This document shows, piece after piece, positions 27,233 to 36,199 of a stretch of DNA of 64,000 bases; the stretch's first letter is position 1, and each line of letters begins with the position of its first letter. The stretch lies in contig NZ_BSTC01000007.1 in the NCBI RefSeq assembly GCF_030269305.1, forward strand, positions 124,001 through 188,000, read 5' to 3'. The DNA is from Kineosporia sp. NBRC 101731. Lineage in GTDB: Bacteria; Actinomycetota; Actinomycetes; Actinomycetales; Kineosporiaceae. The notes under the pieces were generated by a model. That model searched no databases. It was not told the origin of the DNA and saw only the letters and a list, made by a program, of their open reading frames with translations. Position numbers and translations under genes: made by a program.

Positions 27233-27450
27233 GGGCGAGCTCGCAGAACATCGAGCCCGTTCAGGAGAACCGGGACTCGTCCGTACTAGGCTCGTCCCCG
27301 GCGGGACGTGTCGAGGTCGACAGGAACTGCGTGCTGTGGGTCGATCCCCGGCTGTCGTCATCCGCGCGTTGGCCGAGCGTCCTACTGCGCCTGAGTATCT
27401 CGTCCGCTCCATCGCCGCATCGGAATCCCTGAAGAAAGTCAGTAGGAGCC

Positions 27451-27858
27451 ATGAGCATGCCCCGCACCGCCATCACCACGACCGACGCCCCGGCGCCCGC
27501 CCACACGTTCTCCCAGGGAGTGCGCAAGGGTCCGGTGCTCCAGGTGTCCGGCCAGGGCCCGGTCGACCCGGTGACGAACGAGTACCTGTACCCCGGCGAC
27601 GTGAAGGCCCAGACGCTGCGCACGCTGGAGAACGTCGACGCGATCCTGCGGGCCGGCGGCGCCACGTTCGACGACGTCGTCATGCTGCGGGTCTACCTGA
27701 CCACCCGCGACGACTTCGCCGCGATGAACGAGGCCTACGGCGAGTTCGTCACGCAGCGCTGCGCCTCGGGCGTCCTCCCGGCCCGCACGACCGTCATGAC
27801 CGGCCTGCCGCGCGAGGAGATGCTCGTCGAGATCGACGCCCTGGCCGTCCTGGACTGA
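27451..27858 (+). CDS. RidA/YjgF/UK114-family protein
   Basis: 135 aa, the standard RidA length. Family features are the FSQGVRKGPVLQVSGQGPVD opening, the central NVDAILRAGGATFDDVV and the closing segment ARTTVMTGLPREEMLVEID, with the Arg that binds the imine carboxylate. RidA hydrolyses reactive enamine/imine intermediates made by PLP enzymes. The ATG follows GTAGGAGCC. The gene runs toward the minus-strand reductase fusion, and an inverted repeat sits between the two ends. Confidence 0.92.
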   Translation: MSMPRTAITTTDAPAPAHTFSQGVRKGPVLQVSGQGPVDPVTNEYLYPGDVKAQTLRTLENVDAILRAGGATFDDVVMLRVYLTTRDDFAAMNEAYGEFVTQRCASGVLPARTTVMTGLPREEMLVEIDALAVLD

Positions 27859-27898
27859 GACACCCCGGGGATCGACCAGCAACGTTCGCCGCTCCTTC

Positions 27899-27946
27899 GT
27901 TCGTGATCATGCAAACCTTCCGGGGAAGATTTGCATGATCACCAAC
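27899..27946. repeat. Inverted repeat, family copy 1 (putative bidirectional terminator)
   Basis: 17-bp arms GTTCGTGATCATGCAAA / TTTGCATGATCACCAAC with one mismatch, around an inner CTTCCGGGGAAG hairpin. It lies between two convergent genes (27858 and 27977). Related copies are at 40956 and 56371. Confidence 0.75.
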
Positions 27947-27976
27947 AAGAAGGTGGATATCCTGGACCGAGGCGGC

Positions 27977-30154
27977 TCAGAGGTCGGCGATGTCGAGCGT
28001 GACGTCGGTCTGGGCGCGGCCCACGCAGGTCAGGACGTAACCTTCGGCCTCCTGCCCGACGGGCAGGCAGTGCGGCTCGCTCATCGTCACCCGGCCGGAG
28101 AGAAGCTTCACGACGCACTCGCCGCAGTTCCCGACCGTGCAGGAGTAGGGCATCGGCAGCCCGGCGGCCAGCCCGGCCTCCAGCAGGGTCTGTCCGGCCG
28201 GGACCGTTCCGGCGCCGATCTCGGCCCCGCCGTCGGTGACGTTCATCCGGTGGGCGGTGCCGCTCGGGTCGGGAGGGGCCGCGCTGCGGTAGCTCTCCAG
28301 CCGGATCCGATCGTCCAGGATCTGGTGTTCCCGCAGGACTTCCCGGGCTCCGTTCATGAGGGTGTCCGGGCCGCACAGGTAGTAGCGGGCCTCGGGAGAG
28401 GGATGCACGGTGGCCAGCCAGCCGGTCAGGGACGCGCCGGTGATCCGGCCCGTCCGGCCGGTCCAGGTGGGTTCCGGGCCGGTCAGCTGGTGCGTCACCA
28501 CCAGCCGGCCCGGATGCTCCCGCTGCAGCCGGGCCAGCTCACCGGCGAAGATGATGCTGGTCTCGTCCCGGTTGCCGTACAGCAGCATCAGACGGGCGCG
28601 GCCCGGACCGGCCAGCCGCGCCCGGATGATGCTCATCATCGGGGTGACACCGCTGCCGGCGGCCACCATGACGATCTCGTCGGTGTCGGCCGGGGCCGGG
28701 TCGAAGAGTGCACCCGAGGGTCCGCGGACCTCGATCTGGTCGCCCACCGCGAGCTTCCGGTGCAGATGGCTGGAGAAGATCCCGTCGTCGATGTGTTTGA
28801 CGGTGATCTCCAGTTCGGGGGAGCCGGGAGCGCAGGACGCGGAGTAGGCGCGCCGCACGGTGGTCCCGTCCACGTCGAGGCCGAACGTGAAGAACTGTCC
28901 CGGAGCGAAGTCCAGAGGTTCGTCGCCGCCCCGCAGGACGATCGTGACGGCGTCGGGTGTCTCCCGGCGGATCGCGGACACCTCGAACCGGCGCGCGGGT
29001 GTGGACGCCCGGCGCGGCGGGGTGGGCACGGCGGCCGGAGAATCACTGTCGTAGCCCTCTTGGGCCAGGGCCGAGCTGAACGACCGGCCGATCAGGCGCC
29101 GGGTGACGTTCGGGAAGAGCTTCAGGAGGGCTGCCACCGGCCGGATCAGCAGGCCCCACCGGTGGGCCGGGTTGGTGGCCAGGTGCTGGGCCGCCAGGAT
29201 GTTCAGATCGGGGAACGCGTCGCGGTCGACGTGGGCCGTCGCATCCCACAGGTGGGCGTCTCGCACCGGGACACTGACGCCCAGTTCCACTCCGGCGACG
29301 TCGATCAGCAGCGCCGCGTGCGGGCTCATACCTCGTAACGCCATGGTGCTGAGCAGATCCGGATCGGTGGTGACCGAAGCGGTCCCGTTCAGGTGCAGGA
29401 CCTGCGAGGAGCCCGGCACCAGCGCGGCGAGGGCGATCTGGGGGTCCTGCAGCAGATTGTGGAAGGTGTCGGCGCGGCGATTGCCCTTGCGGTCCGGGAT
29501 GGCGATCGTGTGCCCGTCGATGACCCGGACGAAACCCGGCCGGTCACCCCGGGGGCTGGTGTCGCTCCCGCCGTCGGCATCGCCGCTGGTGCAGACCAGG
29601 AACGGTGCGGCGGCGAGGAACTCCCGTACCCCCGGTGCATTCAGAGGGCCGGATCCGCCGGGGACGTTGCGGCCGGATGGAGCCGGGGAATGCGAGGCCA
29701 CCCACAGCTGGGACCGTCCGATGGCCCGCGCGCAGTGCACGTAGACCTCCTGCACCCGCACGACGGTCCGGGCCCCGTCGCGGCTCAGCATCAGGCCGTT
29801 CAGCCGGAGGGTCTCACTGACCCCGGGTAGGAGGAAGACGAAGGAGAAACCGGTCGAATTCGCTGGCACAGGGGAGGTCTCGGGCAGGGAGAAGGCGATC
29901 CGGGTAGGGGTGAGTACCTCGAGGAACCCGGCGTCACCACCCACGAACGTGCTGCGGCGCGATCCTGCTGTGTCCCGGTATCCGGCACCCGCGATCGGGG
30001 AATGCCGCAGCACCGAGACGGCGCCCGGATCCAGGTGATCGATCTGCTTCATCATCACGGCGGGCACGGGTTTGCCCAGCAGTGCAGCGATCTCGTCCGG
30101 AGTGGTCAGAAACGCTGTTGTCGTGAGCCTTTCGCCCGGGATCTCCGTGGTCAT
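27977..30154 (-). CDS. PNPOx-like domain fused to ferredoxin-NAD(P) reductase with C-terminal [2Fe-2S] ferredoxin
   Basis: 725 aa. Residues ~60-310 form a pyridoxamine-phosphate-oxidase-like split-barrel flavin domain (GFVRVIDGHTIAIPDRKGNR, with the long insert typical of the fused family). Residues ~390-625 are an FNR-type reductase: FAD site RRAYSAS, NAD site VAAGSGVTPMMS, and CGPDTLMNGAREVL. The last ~85 residues are a plant-type ferredoxin with YSCTVGNCGECVV and a downstream Cys (VLTCVG) as [2Fe-2S] ligands. The likely role is electron transfer from NAD(P)H via FAD to the cluster, with the split barrel as another flavin or substrate site. It converges on ridA, and the FAD monooxygenase lies 212 nt upstream in the same direction. 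Confidence 0.9.
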   Translation of the reverse strand: MTTEIPGERLTTTAFLTTPDEIAALLGKPVPAVMMKQIDHLDPGAVSVLRHSPIAGAGYRDTAGSRRSTFVGGDAGFLEVLTPTRIAFSLPETSPVPANSTGFSFVFLLPGVSETLRLNGLMLSRDGARTVVRVQEVYVHCARAIGRSQLWVASHSPAPSGRNVPGGSGPLNAPGVREFLAAAPFLVCTSGDADGGSDTSPRGDRPGFVRVIDGHTIAIPDRKGNRRADTFHNLLQDPQIALAALVPGSSQVLHLNGTASVTTDPDLLSTMALRGMSPHAALLIDVAGVELGVSVPVRDAHLWDATAHVDRDAFPDLNILAAQHLATNPAHRWGLLIRPVAALLKLFPNVTRRLIGRSFSSALAQEGYDSDSPAAVPTPPRRASTPARRFEVSAIRRETPDAVTIVLRGGDEPLDFAPGQFFTFGLDVDGTTVRRAYSASCAPGSPELEITVKHIDDGIFSSHLHRKLAVGDQIEVRGPSGALFDPAPADTDEIVMVAAGSGVTPMMSIIRARLAGPGRARLMLLYGNRDETSIIFAGELARLQREHPGRLVVTHQLTGPEPTWTGRTGRITGASLTGWLATVHPSPEARYYLCGPDTLMNGAREVLREHQILDDRIRLESYRSAAPPDPSGTAHRMNVTDGGAEIGAGTVPAGQTLLEAGLAAGLPMPYSCTVGNCGECVVKLLSGRVTMSEPHCLPVGQEAEGYVLTCVGRAQTDVTLDIADL

Positions 30155-30366
30155 CCCACCAGGCTAGGGTGGCCGGTCTGCGAATGGCGGCCAAGCGATA
30201 CCGCGGACACGCCGACCTCGGATCAGAGGACGACGCCCACGGTGCGGTGCCCGAGGATCAGTTCCGTGAGGGGCGCGGAACTTCCGATGGTGGCCACCAC
30301 GTTTCGCCTGCGCCCGGCGGGGCGGCCACGGATGACGTGACCGCCCCGCCGGTGAATCGGGGCCCG

Positions 30367-31479
30367 TCAGACGGCCGCAGGTGGCGTCCTGAGCGGGGTG
30401 TACGTGCTGCGGTAGGAACGCGGCCCGACGAACCGGACCAGCGAATTGCGGACGATGGCAGGCAGCGCCGCCGCCCGGGAGAACCGGTCGGTGGAGTCCT
30501 GGACGTGCTGCACCCGAGCGCGCCGGGCATTCTGGTAGCGCTCGCCGACCTGGTCCCACGGGTGGGTGGCCAGTAGGTCGGCCAGCACCTGACCGTCTTC
30601 CAGGGCCATGGCCGCGCCCTGGGCCCAGACCGGGGCGGTGGCGTGCGCCGCGTCACCGATCAGCACGCGGCGTCCATGTGCCCAGGTGCCGGAGCGGACC
30701 TCTTCGACCGCTGAGTGGTAGAGCGTGTCCGGGCGCCCGGCGAGCTCCGCCAGCACCTGCCGGACCGGAGCCGGGTAGGTGGCGAAAGTGGTCTGCAGCC
30801 AGTCCGGATTGTCGGCGACCACACCTCCGACCACGCTGGAGGCGTACCCGTACACCTGCCCCTGATCCACCGGCACCAGGAGGAACGTCGCCGTAGGCCC
30901 TGTCCACACGGTCCAGCAGTCCACCCCGGGATTGCGTGCCATGAAGCGCCAGTTGGACCCGGTGAGCAGAGCCTGGGTGCGCTCGGCGCCTCCCGGCAGC
31001 CCGGACCGCACGGCCGACCGGATGCCGTCGGCACCGATCACGAACCCGAAGTCCTCCGTGGTGTCGTCCCCGAACTCGACCCGCACCGAGTCGTCCTGCG
31101 GGGTGGTCGCCCGTACCGCCAGCGGCCGGCGCACCGGTGCGTCCAGGCCGTCGGCCAGCAGATCCAGAAGGTCTGAGCGCCGCACACACCGGGGCCGGGC
31201 CTGCGGCCCCCAGAAGGCGTCCTCGTCGACGCCGAACATCAGCCGGTCCCGGGCACTGCGGTACTCCCGGCGCCGGGTCGGCGACCCGAGCGAGGCCAGC
31301 CGCTCGCCCAGCCCCAGCCGGTCGATGGCCGTCACGGCGTTGCCCGGCAGTACGATGGCCAGCCCGGAGCGGTCCTCGCTCCGCTCGCTCAGCACCACCG
31401 GTATGTCATGGCCGCGCAGAGCCCGCGCCACCGCCAGACCGGCGATCCCCGCTCCGGCCACCAGTACCTGCTCGCCCAT
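30367..31479 (-). CDS. FAD-dependent aromatic-hydroxylase-like monooxygenase
   Basis: 370 aa. It has the GXGXXG dinucleotide site VLVAGAGIAGLAVARAL at the N terminus, a central GADGIRSAVRSGL (the DG motif that contacts FAD/NAD(P)H) and the C-terminal GDAAHATAPVWAQGAAMALED, the second FAD motif. These three define class A flavoprotein monooxygenases, which hydroxylate or epoxidise aromatic and polyketide substrates with NAD(P)H and oxygen. The substrate is unknown. The reductase fusion downstream has its own flavin and cluster and need not be the partner. It starts at ATG 31479. Confidence 0.9.
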   Translation of the reverse strand: MGEQVLVAGAGIAGLAVARALRGHDIPVVLSERSEDRSGLAIVLPGNAVTAIDRLGLGERLASLGSPTRRREYRSARDRLMFGVDEDAFWGPQARPRCVRRSDLLDLLADGLDAPVRRPLAVRATTPQDDSVRVEFGDDTTEDFGFVIGADGIRSAVRSGLPGGAERTQALLTGSNWRFMARNPGVDCWTVWTGPTATFLLVPVDQGQVYGYASSVVGGVVADNPDWLQTTFATYPAPVRQVLAELAGRPDTLYHSAVEEVRSGTWAHGRRVLIGDAAHATAPVWAQGAAMALEDGQVLADLLATHPWDQVGERYQNARRARVQHVQDSTDRFSRAAALPAIVRNSLVRFVGPRSYRSTYTPLRTPPAAV

Positions 31480-31652
31480 GACATCGTCCTTCCAGCACTC
31501 GCGAACCGTTCACCAGGACAGACCGTCGGCGACGTTGTCGAGGTGCCCGAGAGAGCACGTGGCGGGACCGGTCAAGGGTTCACACCCGGCCGGGGCCTGG
31601 TGGCGGGCGAGCCGGGCCGGCGTCTCCACTCCCGTCGAAAGGTCATGCGACC

Positions 31653-32768
31653 TCACGGTTTCACCGGATCGACGGTCCGCGTCCGGCTGGTGACCCCCGT
31701 CAGGGGCTTGTCACCGTTCAGAGTCGCTTCGGCACTGTGTTTTCCCAGCAGGAAACGCCCGTAGAACGCCGTCGCGTACTGCACCAGGGCGCTGTGCTGG
31801 GTGGCCGGGGTGAGCGTGCGGCCGGGGCAGGTGCTGTCGTCGTACGCGAGCGGTGTGGGCGGCGTCCACCGGGTGTTGTAGAAGTTGTGGTTCGCCCCCT
31901 CGAGAACGATGGAGTAGGCGCCCGCCCGTGTCTTTCCCTTCACGTCGTCCAGGTAGCCCTGTCCCTCCAGCGACTGACTGATCCCGCCGTCGCACGAGCC
32001 CATGACGACCCCGACCGGCACCCGGGTGGTGAAGGTGTCGCTGATGTCACCCAGGGGCCAGTCGAACTTCACCGGCGCCAGCGGAAGCACGGCCTTCACC
32101 GTCACGCCTTTCGGCCACTGGTGCCGGTGCTTGTCCGAGGCCTGCCACATGACGCCCTTCCCGGCCCGCGAATGTCCCATCGTGCCGACCCGCCGCAGGT
32201 CCACGTGACCGGTCAGCCCGGCCAGCCGGGGACGCAGCGCACCGGTGCCCTCCTGCAGTTGCTTCCACAGCTTCAGGTGGTGATTGATCAGAGCGGCCCG
32301 GGCTCCGTATTCACTGGCCGCGGTCTGGTTGATGCCGCTGGAGCCGATCGATACCACGACGTACCCCTGGGCCGCCAGTTGCCGGCCCAGGTAGTCGTAT
32401 CCCCGGTAGCTGGGATCGGCGCGTCCTTTCCGGCAGGGCCACTTCGTCTCGTCCGCATTCGTGCAGGCGTACCAGGTGCCGTGCTCGAGCACGATGAGTG
32501 GCACCTTGCCCCTGATCGTCCGGGGCCGGAACACGACGCCGCGAACCTCGCTGACAGCACCGGTCTCCCGGTCCCGGAACGCCGTGTCACCCAGGTCGTA
32601 GGTCGTGGTGACGACCTGCTGGGCGATCGTCGTCCCCGCCGCGACCGAAGCCGGAGGCTGGCCCGCCGCGGCGGGCCGGGACGCGTCCACCATGACCGCT
32701 ACCGCGAGAACGGCCGCCATCGACCCGATCAGGATCAGGTGACGGGGGCGGGCGAGCAGGTTGGTCAT
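31653..32768 (-). CDS. Secreted alpha/beta hydrolase
   Basis: 371 aa. An N-terminal signal peptide is clear: RPRH, then LILIGSMAAVLAVAVMV and a cleavage-like AAAGQ near residue 35. The nucleophile elbow is GHSRAGKG with Ser200. An oxyanion-type EHGTWYAC segment lies near residue 95, and a late His in GANHNFYNT could complete a catalytic triad. Four or more cysteines suggest disulfides outside the cell. It resembles the secreted lipase/cutinase-like hydrolases of actinomycetes. The substrate is unknown. Confidence 0.85.
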   Translation of the reverse strand: MTNLLARPRHLILIGSMAAVLAVAVMVDASRPAAAGQPPASVAAGTTIAQQVVTTTYDLGDTAFRDRETGAVSEVRGVVFRPRTIRGKVPLIVLEHGTWYACTNADETKWPCRKGRADPSYRGYDYLGRQLAAQGYVVVSIGSSGINQTAASEYGARAALINHHLKLWKQLQEGTGALRPRLAGLTGHVDLRRVGTMGHSRAGKGVMWQASDKHRHQWPKGVTVKAVLPLAPVKFDWPLGDISDTFTTRVPVGVVMGSCDGGISQSLEGQGYLDDVKGKTRAGAYSIVLEGANHNFYNTRWTPPTPLAYDDSTCPGRTLTPATQHSALVQYATAFYGRFLLGKHSAEATLNGDKPLTGVTSRTRTVDPVKP

Positions 32769-32934
32769 CTCACTCCTCAGGATTGTTCAGCCGATGGCTG
32801 TTCGACGCCGCAGGCCGTTCCCGGGTTGTGCCGCGATGTACGGGTGCCGGCCGGACATGTAGGGGGTGTCCGCACGATGCGTTCGCCCGCCGTCCCTTTC
32901 CCCGGAGGCCGGGCCGCAGCTCCTGGAGGAGATC

Positions 32935-33870
32935 ATGTCCAGTCCCGATGTCAGCTCCCGAACACCCGGTGGGCGGCGCGCGTCCGGCTGGTGGTGGGTG
33001 GGAGTCGTCATGGCTGTCGCCGTTGCGTTGCTCGTGTTCGTCCACCGCGATGACGAGAACTCCGGGTCGGCGGATCCCGTCGCCGTCGAACTGCCGCAGG
33101 AACCGGTGGCGACCGACGGCAATCCCCATCTGTTCATGAAGGATGCCCGGTGGCGGCTGACGTCGCTCAGCCAGGACGACGAGCGCAGCGGAAGTCAGGT
33201 CTTCACGCTGGCGGGGCGGACGGTGACCATCACGTGGTATCCGTCCCGGGTTGCGGACCTGGTCCTGAGCAGCCGCCGGGCCGACCTGCGGGAGCGGGAT
33301 CCGCTGACTATTTTCGGCCGGAGGGCAACAGTTCTCGAAGATGCGCTGAATCAGGAGGTGCTGTTCACCTCGGGTTCCGCGTTCATCACGGTGCGGGTGC
33401 ACGGGGTGCGCGATCGTGACGCCTTCACCGCGGTACTGAGTGAGCTGCAGGTCCTGGAACCCGCTCGGTGGGAGGATTCCCTGGGGCCGGACGTGGTGCG
33501 GCCCGAGCAGTCGCCGGAGGTGGCGGGGCAGATGCTGAGCGACGTGCCGATTCCTGACGACTTCGACACCTCGACCCTGGCCACGAGGTTCAGCGAAGAC
33601 CGCACCACCTTCGGCGGCCGGGTCCTGGGGTCTGTCGGTTGCGCCTGGCTGGGGGAGTACCTCCGGGCCTACGCGGACCAGGACGAGAAGAAGATGGCCG
33701 CCGTGTACAAGGCGCTGAGTGGCTACCAGCAATGGTCGCTGCAGAGGGAGATCAACGCGCGGGCAGAGGCTCCCGACTCGGGGATCCTCCTGCTGTCGGG
33801 CAAGGTCGGCACCCGGCAGGACGCCTCCGAGTACGTGGACCTGCTCGGATGCGACCGCGACGGGAGGTGA
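32935..33870 (+). CDS. Membrane-anchored protein, paralogue of the ECF-sigma-linked gene at 35119 (copy 1, altered start)
   Basis: 311 aa from ATG 32935, which follows GGAGGAGATC. One transmembrane helix lies near the N terminus (WWWVGVVMAVAVALLVFVH), with the rest outside. It aligns with the gene at 35119 over the whole extracytoplasmic part: VELPQEPVATDGNPHLF, LTIFGRRAT, FSEDRTTFGG, CAWLGEYLRAYADQDE, KVGTRQDASEY. The bases just before this ATG are homologous to coding bases of the paralogue (QLLEEIM against ELLEEIL), so this start seems to have arisen inside the old reading frame. An upstream in-frame GTG (32866) would keep those residues. Possibly an anti-sigma-like sensor; function unknown. 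Confidence 0.7.
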   Translation: MSSPDVSSRTPGGRRASGWWWVGVVMAVAVALLVFVHRDDENSGSADPVAVELPQEPVATDGNPHLFMKDARWRLTSLSQDDERSGSQVFTLAGRTVTITWYPSRVADLVLSSRRADLRERDPLTIFGRRATVLEDALNQEVLFTSGSAFITVRVHGVRDRDAFTAVLSELQVLEPARWEDSLGPDVVRPEQSPEVAGQMLSDVPIPDDFDTSTLATRFSEDRTTFGGRVLGSVGCAWLGEYLRAYADQDEKKMAAVYKALSGYQQWSLQREINARAEAPDSGILLLSGKVGTRQDASEYVDLLGCDRDGR

Positions 33871-33903
33871 GCGAGTTCCGGCGAACCTGACCCGGAACCG
33901 TTC

Positions 33904-34494
33904 TCAGCGTGAGAATTTCACCTTGAGCAGAGCGATGACGATGCCGGCCGCCGCGATCCCGGCTCCGCTCCACAGGGTGGCGGCCGAGGTCCGGCGGCCG
34001 CTCAGGCGTTCGACGACCAGTCCGGTGCCGGCCAGGCGCAGCTCGACGAGACCGGCGAAAAATCAGCACCGGGGTGATCCCCGAACTGAGAATGGTACCG
34101 CATAACGAATCTCGTGCATCAGGTGGCTGCGGTGTTCCTCATCGGTGCGCCCGACCTGCTCGGCGACGTGGTGGGCGAAGACGTGCGCCAGGTAGGTGGT
34201 CAGGGCCGTGGCCAGGACGATCAGCCAGGAGTGGGCATGGTCCGCGGCCCCGGTGGTGCCGATGATCGCGGCCAGGACCAGGATGTTGCCGTAGACGTAG
34301 GCGGAGAGCCGACTGCGCACGCGGTCTGCGGGCAGGGCCTCATCCACGGGGACTGCCGGTTCAGCGGGCCGAGAATCGGGCGGGGCGCGGAGGACGACGT
34401 GGTCATGATCCGGATGCCAGGGCGTGTCACCCCTTTTGTCGCACTGTACGACGGGCCCGGTCGGCGCGGTCAGAATGTTCCCGCCACCGCGCAA
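33904..34494 (-). pseudogene. Frameshifted, internally deleted membrane-protein gene
   Basis: Read 5' to 3' on the minus strand. One frame gives SRLSAYVYGNILVLAAIIG, then WLIVLATALTTYLAHVFAHH and HLMHEIRYAVP, before ending out of frame at 34063. The next frame briefly gives ILSSGITPVLI. A third frame gives FAGLVELRLAGTGLVVERL and ends GAGIAAAGIVIALLKVKFSR with a proper stop at 33904. All three pieces fit one four-helix membrane protein common in actinomycetes, with at least one frameshift near 34095 and a probable deletion near 34065. The start is uncertain (34494 or a later codon). Confidence 0.65.
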
Positions 34495-34525
34495 CGCCGG
34501 TGGTTGGTCCGGACATGAGTAGGTC

Positions 34526-35113
34526 GTGAGGGAACTGTCAGACGCTGCCTACCGGCACCTGTACTCCGCCCACTTCCCGGTGATCCTGAACTACGTCCTT
34601 CGGCGGGTGAACGGCCCCGACGACGCGGCCGACGTGGTCGCGGAGACGTTTCTGGTGGCCTGGCGCCGGAGTGAGGAGATACCGGCGGGGGAAGATGCAC
34701 GACTGTGGCTGTTCGGCGTGGCGCGCCGCGTGCTGGCCAACCACGCCCGGGGGGAACGGCGCCGCAGCCAGCTCGGTCAGCGGCTCCGGCTGGAGTTGCG
34801 GGAGGACGCGGTGGACGACCCGTCGGCCGATCTGGTCGAGGTCCTGGCCGTGGACGCGGCCCTGGGTGCACTCGAGGCGACCGACCGCGAGGTGCTGGAG
34901 CTGACCGTCTGGGACCAGCTGACCCCGAGCGAGATCGGCATCCTGCTGGATCTGCCCGCCCCGGTGGTGCGTTCCCGGTTGTTCCGCGCCCGCAAGGCCG
35001 TGCGTAAAGACTTTCGGGCTCCCGAACGGGTGGGCGCCGGGCGACGCGACGACCACGGCGGACCCGGACATGTAGTGGTTGCCCGTACCGCGTCCCAGCC
35101 GGAAAGAAGTTGA
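34526..35113 (+). CDS. ECF-type RNA polymerase sigma factor
   Basis: 195 aa from GTG 34526. Region 2 is FPVILNYVLRRVNGPDDAADVVAETFLVAWRR; region 4 is ALEATDREVLELTVWDQLTPSEIGILLDLPAPVVRSRLFRARKAV, with the expected helix-turn-helix (each quoted here only in outline: DDAADVVAETF and LTPSEIGILL are the diagnostic cores). No extra C-terminal domain is present; the last ~25 residues look like linker. The following gene at 35119 starts 5 nt after this stop and encodes a single-pass membrane protein, the usual layout of a sigma factor with its cognate anti-sigma or sensor. Confidence 0.9.
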   Translation: MRELSDAAYRHLYSAHFPVILNYVLRRVNGPDDAADVVAETFLVAWRRSEEIPAGEDARLWLFGVARRVLANHARGERRRSQLGQRLRLELREDAVDDPSADLVEVLAVDAALGALEATDREVLELTVWDQLTPSEIGILLDLPAPVVRSRLFRARKAVRKDFRAPERVGAGRRDDHGGPGHVVVARTASQPERS

Positions 35114-35118
35114 GATCA

Positions 35119-36192
35119 ATGAACAACCGGGAGTTCGAGGATCTGATGCACCGGGTGCGTCCCGCCCCGTCGTCGCCTGCGCGATTCCATCGTGCCGGGC
35201 AGGAACTCCTGGAGGAGATCCTGCGCGGAGACCGGAACGACGACGTGCTGCCGGATCGGATCCCGGCCCTCGACCTGGACGACGGGCCGCCGGCCCTGGC
35301 GACCCGGCCCTCACGTCGTCCGTGGCCGGCCGCGGCGGCGGTGGCCGCAGCGGTGGTCGCGGTGTGCGTCGTGCTCGTCCAGGGAAGGGCCCCGGTCGCG
35401 CCGGCCGACGAACTGCCCCAGGAACCCCTCGTGGCCACGGGCAATCCGTACCTCACCGTCGACGACGACCGGTGGCGCCCGGCCTCCCTGGTCCAGAACG
35501 CGCCCGACGACGGGGAGCAGCAGTTCACCGGGGAGGGCGACGAGAAACTGACGATCTGGTGGGGGCCCGAGTCCGCCTACGAACGCACCGTGCAGCGCAT
35601 CGGCGCCGACGTCAGCCGGCGGACGTCCCTGACCATCTTCGGCCGGCAGGCGCCACTGTTCGAGACGGCGCTCTCCGAGCAGATTCTCATCCCCGCAGGG
35701 GAGATCTTCGTCTCCGTCCGGCTCGACCGCGCGCGTGACCACGAGGAGTTCCTCGCGGTGCTGAGCTCGTTACGGGTCGTGGACCCCCAGAAGTGGAACG
35801 CAGATCTGGGAGAAGGGACCGTCACGCCCGGGAACTCGGCGGCCACGGCCGCGACCATGCTGCGCGGCGTGCCGCTCCCGGCCGGATTCGACCTCCCCGA
35901 CCCGGTCACCGAACTGAGCCAGGACCGCTACTACTTCGGCACCGAACTCCTGACCGCGGTGAGTTGCGCCTGGCTGGAGGATTACACGCACGCTCGCGCG
36001 GACCGGGACGAGGAAAGCATGGCCGCGGTCGACACGGCGCTCAGCAGCCACCGGGACTGGCCGTTGCTGAACGAGATGAACGAGACCGGCGACTGGGGCG
36101 CGCAGGTACCGGTCTTCGCGGCGAAGGTCAGTATCCGTCAGGACGTTTCCTCGTACATGGAACAGCTCTCGTGCGATCTGCCGCGGGGGTGA
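35119..36192 (+). CDS. Single-pass membrane protein paired with the ECF sigma factor (copy 2, intact)
   Basis: 357 aa from ATG 35119 (GGAAAGAAG upstream); an in-frame TTG three codons earlier is less likely. The cytoplasmic N-terminal ~65 residues (NNREFEDLMHRVRPAPSSP) could bind the sigma factor. One helix (WPAAAAVAAAVVAVCVVLV) spans the membrane, and ~260 residues lie outside. There are no zinc-finger HxxxCxxC residues of the classical ZAS anti-sigma domain. It is the best-preserved member of a three-copy local family. Being directly after the sigma gene suggests it controls that factor, by inference only. Confidence 0.75.
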   Translation: MNNREFEDLMHRVRPAPSSPARFHRAGQELLEEILRGDRNDDVLPDRIPALDLDDGPPALATRPSRRPWPAAAAVAAAVVAVCVVLVQGRAPVAPADELPQEPLVATGNPYLTVDDDRWRPASLVQNAPDDGEQQFTGEGDEKLTIWWGPESAYERTVQRIGADVSRRTSLTIFGRQAPLFETALSEQILIPAGEIFVSVRLDRARDHEEFLAVLSSLRVVDPQKWNADLGEGTVTPGNSAATAATMLRGVPLPAGFDLPDPVTELSQDRYYFGTELLTAVSCAWLEDYTHARADRDEESMAAVDTALSSHRDWPLLNEMNETGDWGAQVPVFAAKVSIRQDVSSYMEQLSCDLPRG

Positions 36193-36199
36193 GACCCGC

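Noticed and set aside
27935-29338. 467-codon plus-strand frame over the reductase fusion
   Set aside because: The minus strand encodes clear FAD, NAD and [2Fe-2S] motifs; the plus frame is a shadow.
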